From Lichenostomus cassidix (lineage: Eukaryota > Chordata > Aves > Passeriformes > Meliphagidae), in NCBI GenBank assembly GCA_008360975.2, contig CM039183.1:54211350-54275349 (forward strand): a DNA stretch of 64,000 nt, in the 5' to 3' direction. The notes under the pieces are model-generated. The model was not told the origin of the DNA. It saw only the letters and a program-made list of their open reading frames with translations, and did not search any database. A program made the position numbers and the translations under genes. Shown one piece after another: positions 62,457 through 64,000 of the stretch (position 1 is the stretch's first letter; every line of letters starts with the position of its first letter).

Positions 62457-64000
62457 CTGGGGGGAAAACAGAAACATGGTATATCTTGAAGCTGAGAAGG
62501 GGAAGATGAGAAATTACTTCCTTTTAAATTACATAACAGGTCATGGATTTATTTCTTCTTTGACATAAGAATATTTCTGGAGGACTCCACATGAGGAGTC
62601 AGGGACCCTGAGTGTTACAAAAGAATACTATTCACTTCTGTCATGCTGCCACTGAAGAGCTGAAGTTCAAATGCAGTTGCTGCCATTGCTAATGCTTCAC
62701 CATCACATACTGTCTTTTATCCTCCTTTAGTTAAACCCACACCCTTGTTGCCATTGCTCTCAGTGTTACTACTATTTATATGACAGCTGTGTCCTCTTTG
62801 AGTCACTGGCCCAGGCTGCTCTGCTGCTGCCTTGTGACACATTCCAAGTCAGCTCAGGGGAAGTGGAAAGGGGAAGATGTGGTGATCTTGACCTGACAGA
62901 TAGGACAATAAAATCTTCCTCCTGGAGTTCTTAACAGGTTCAAGCAGAGGAAAGCTGGTCTGTGTGGGTCTCACTTGCCCTAGATGTCCTCTGGCTCCCA
63001 TGTTTCTTGTCCAAATTATGTGGCATACTTCAATCAGCTTCTGACTACTTGATCAGTTGAGAAGTGATTTAATTGTATGACATTTTCTATATCTCTATCA
63101 CAGGATTTTCATGCAGATTAGTAGCTCATCTGAAGTAGAAAATAAAGCAACTGAAATATCTGTAGCTCTGGAAGCCATGCAGCAAAAGTTACTCTGATGC
63201 TGCTGGGCCTGTGAGGATGCACAATCCTACAGCCCTCTCCAAGAGGGGAAAAAAAGTCTGTCTCAGTTCTTACATACATGAAGCGGAATTTTACTGATGT
63301 TGACATTATTTGGTTTTGCCTGTGTTCTCAGGGTCTGTCTGACATCCAAGTGTGTGGCATTTGTAACAAAAGCAAAACTGGCCCCTATCCTAAAAACTCT
63401 GTTGAGATGTATAGGATTACCCAGTCCTGATTTCTGCAAATTCACTATGAAAAGACATTGCAATTGTTCTTCATCCATATGAACAAGGTTACTCATTCAA
63501 GTTAAATATTTGGTTAGTAATCTGGTAATATGGCTTCACTATTAACTTTGTGGCATCATGTAGTATTTCACCAAGGAGCAGGAAGGAGAGCATGTAGGTA
63601 ATGTAGATTTAAAGATGGTAATAAGAAGGGAAACATTTAAAGGATGTAACATTAACATAAAGGTCTCACTGTCTTTCATAGTGTTGTTTAAATGCATCAT
63701 ATTTTCTATCTGAGTTGTACATCTGTTTCTCAGATAAACGCACTTGAAATACTCTGTGTGTTTACAGGAAGCATTTGCAAAGCCAGAGCTGTCTTGTTAT
63801 CTGATCATGTGTCAGATTTTACTTCATCACCTTTCTCTTGAGAACATTCTTATACAGCAGCACAGGGAAATTCTCTCAGTTTTTTTAAATAGGGACCTGA
63901 AACATGGTGGTACCATCTATCTTCTCTCCTAGAAACCCAACTAAAAATCTGCCTTCCAGTATGCCTATTTCCAAAAACATCTTTAACAGAATCTAGTGTG
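62457..64000. other. Gene-free stretch to window end
   Basis: AT-rich to mixed composition. The open frame of the candidate membrane exon continues upstream on the minus strand to about 62,540 without a recognisable start. No other gene seen. Confidence 0.6.

Noticed and set aside
1..64000. CRISPR arrays, operons, tRNA/rRNA genes, prophage or insertion sequences
   Set aside because: None seen; the sequence has the architecture of a vertebrate chromosome, and the tandem arrays present are minisatellites and microsatellites without spacer/repeat structure.

Overview
The window is vertebrate nuclear DNA, almost certainly from a bird. It is AT-rich and intron/intergenic-like, with no prokaryotic gene organisation. 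It carries CR1 LINE 3' ends with the avian ATTCTRTG-type tail and LTRs of avian endogenous retroviruses. Two genes are recognisable at protein level, both on the minus strand: VIP (vasoactive intestinal peptide precursor) and the large terminal coding exon of MYCT1 (MYC target 1). In other amniotes these two genes are neighbours in the SYNE1-MYCT1-VIP-FBXO5 block, and their order and shared orientation here agree with that. The exact species cannot be read from the sequence.

Layout. Bases 1-27.2 kb hold no recognisable gene, only CR1 remnants (0.7-1.1, about 6.1-6.3, 13.1 kb), microsatellites and single-copy AT-rich DNA. VIP occupies about 34.30-27.2 kb. A TATA box and a CRE lie in a CpG island; then come an untranslated exon 1 and six coding exons giving a 198-residue precursor. 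The PHI-like peptide and VIP are encoded on separate exons, and the last exon adds only Asp-Leu-stop. A GC-rich minisatellite abuts the 5' splice site of the signal-peptide exon. A second GC-rich block with a 32-bp tandem repeat lies near 36 kb, upstream of the promoter. From 36.5 to 50.8 kb is the MYCT1-VIP intergenic space, with an LTR-like element (39.4 kb) and a clear minus-strand solo LTR (44.0-44.6 kb). The MYCT1 terminal exon is at 50.87-51.40 kb; its first coding exon was not found. From 51.4 to 64 kb, probably MYCT1 intron or upstream sequence, lie a diverged plus-strand LTR (56.0-56.4 kb), a further LTR-like GC-rich segment (57.5-58.3 kb) and one open frame with a membrane segment and a good splice acceptor (62.2-62.5 kb).

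The most interesting points are a His-to-Gln change at residue 1 of the PHI-like peptide, the frame-neutral (skippable) PHI exon, the minisatellite against the exon 2 donor, and the uncharacterised membrane-segment ORF near 62.3 kb. I found no CRISPR array, operon, tRNA, rRNA or other discrete novel system. VIP and MYCT1 are not known to work together; their adjacency is conserved synteny.
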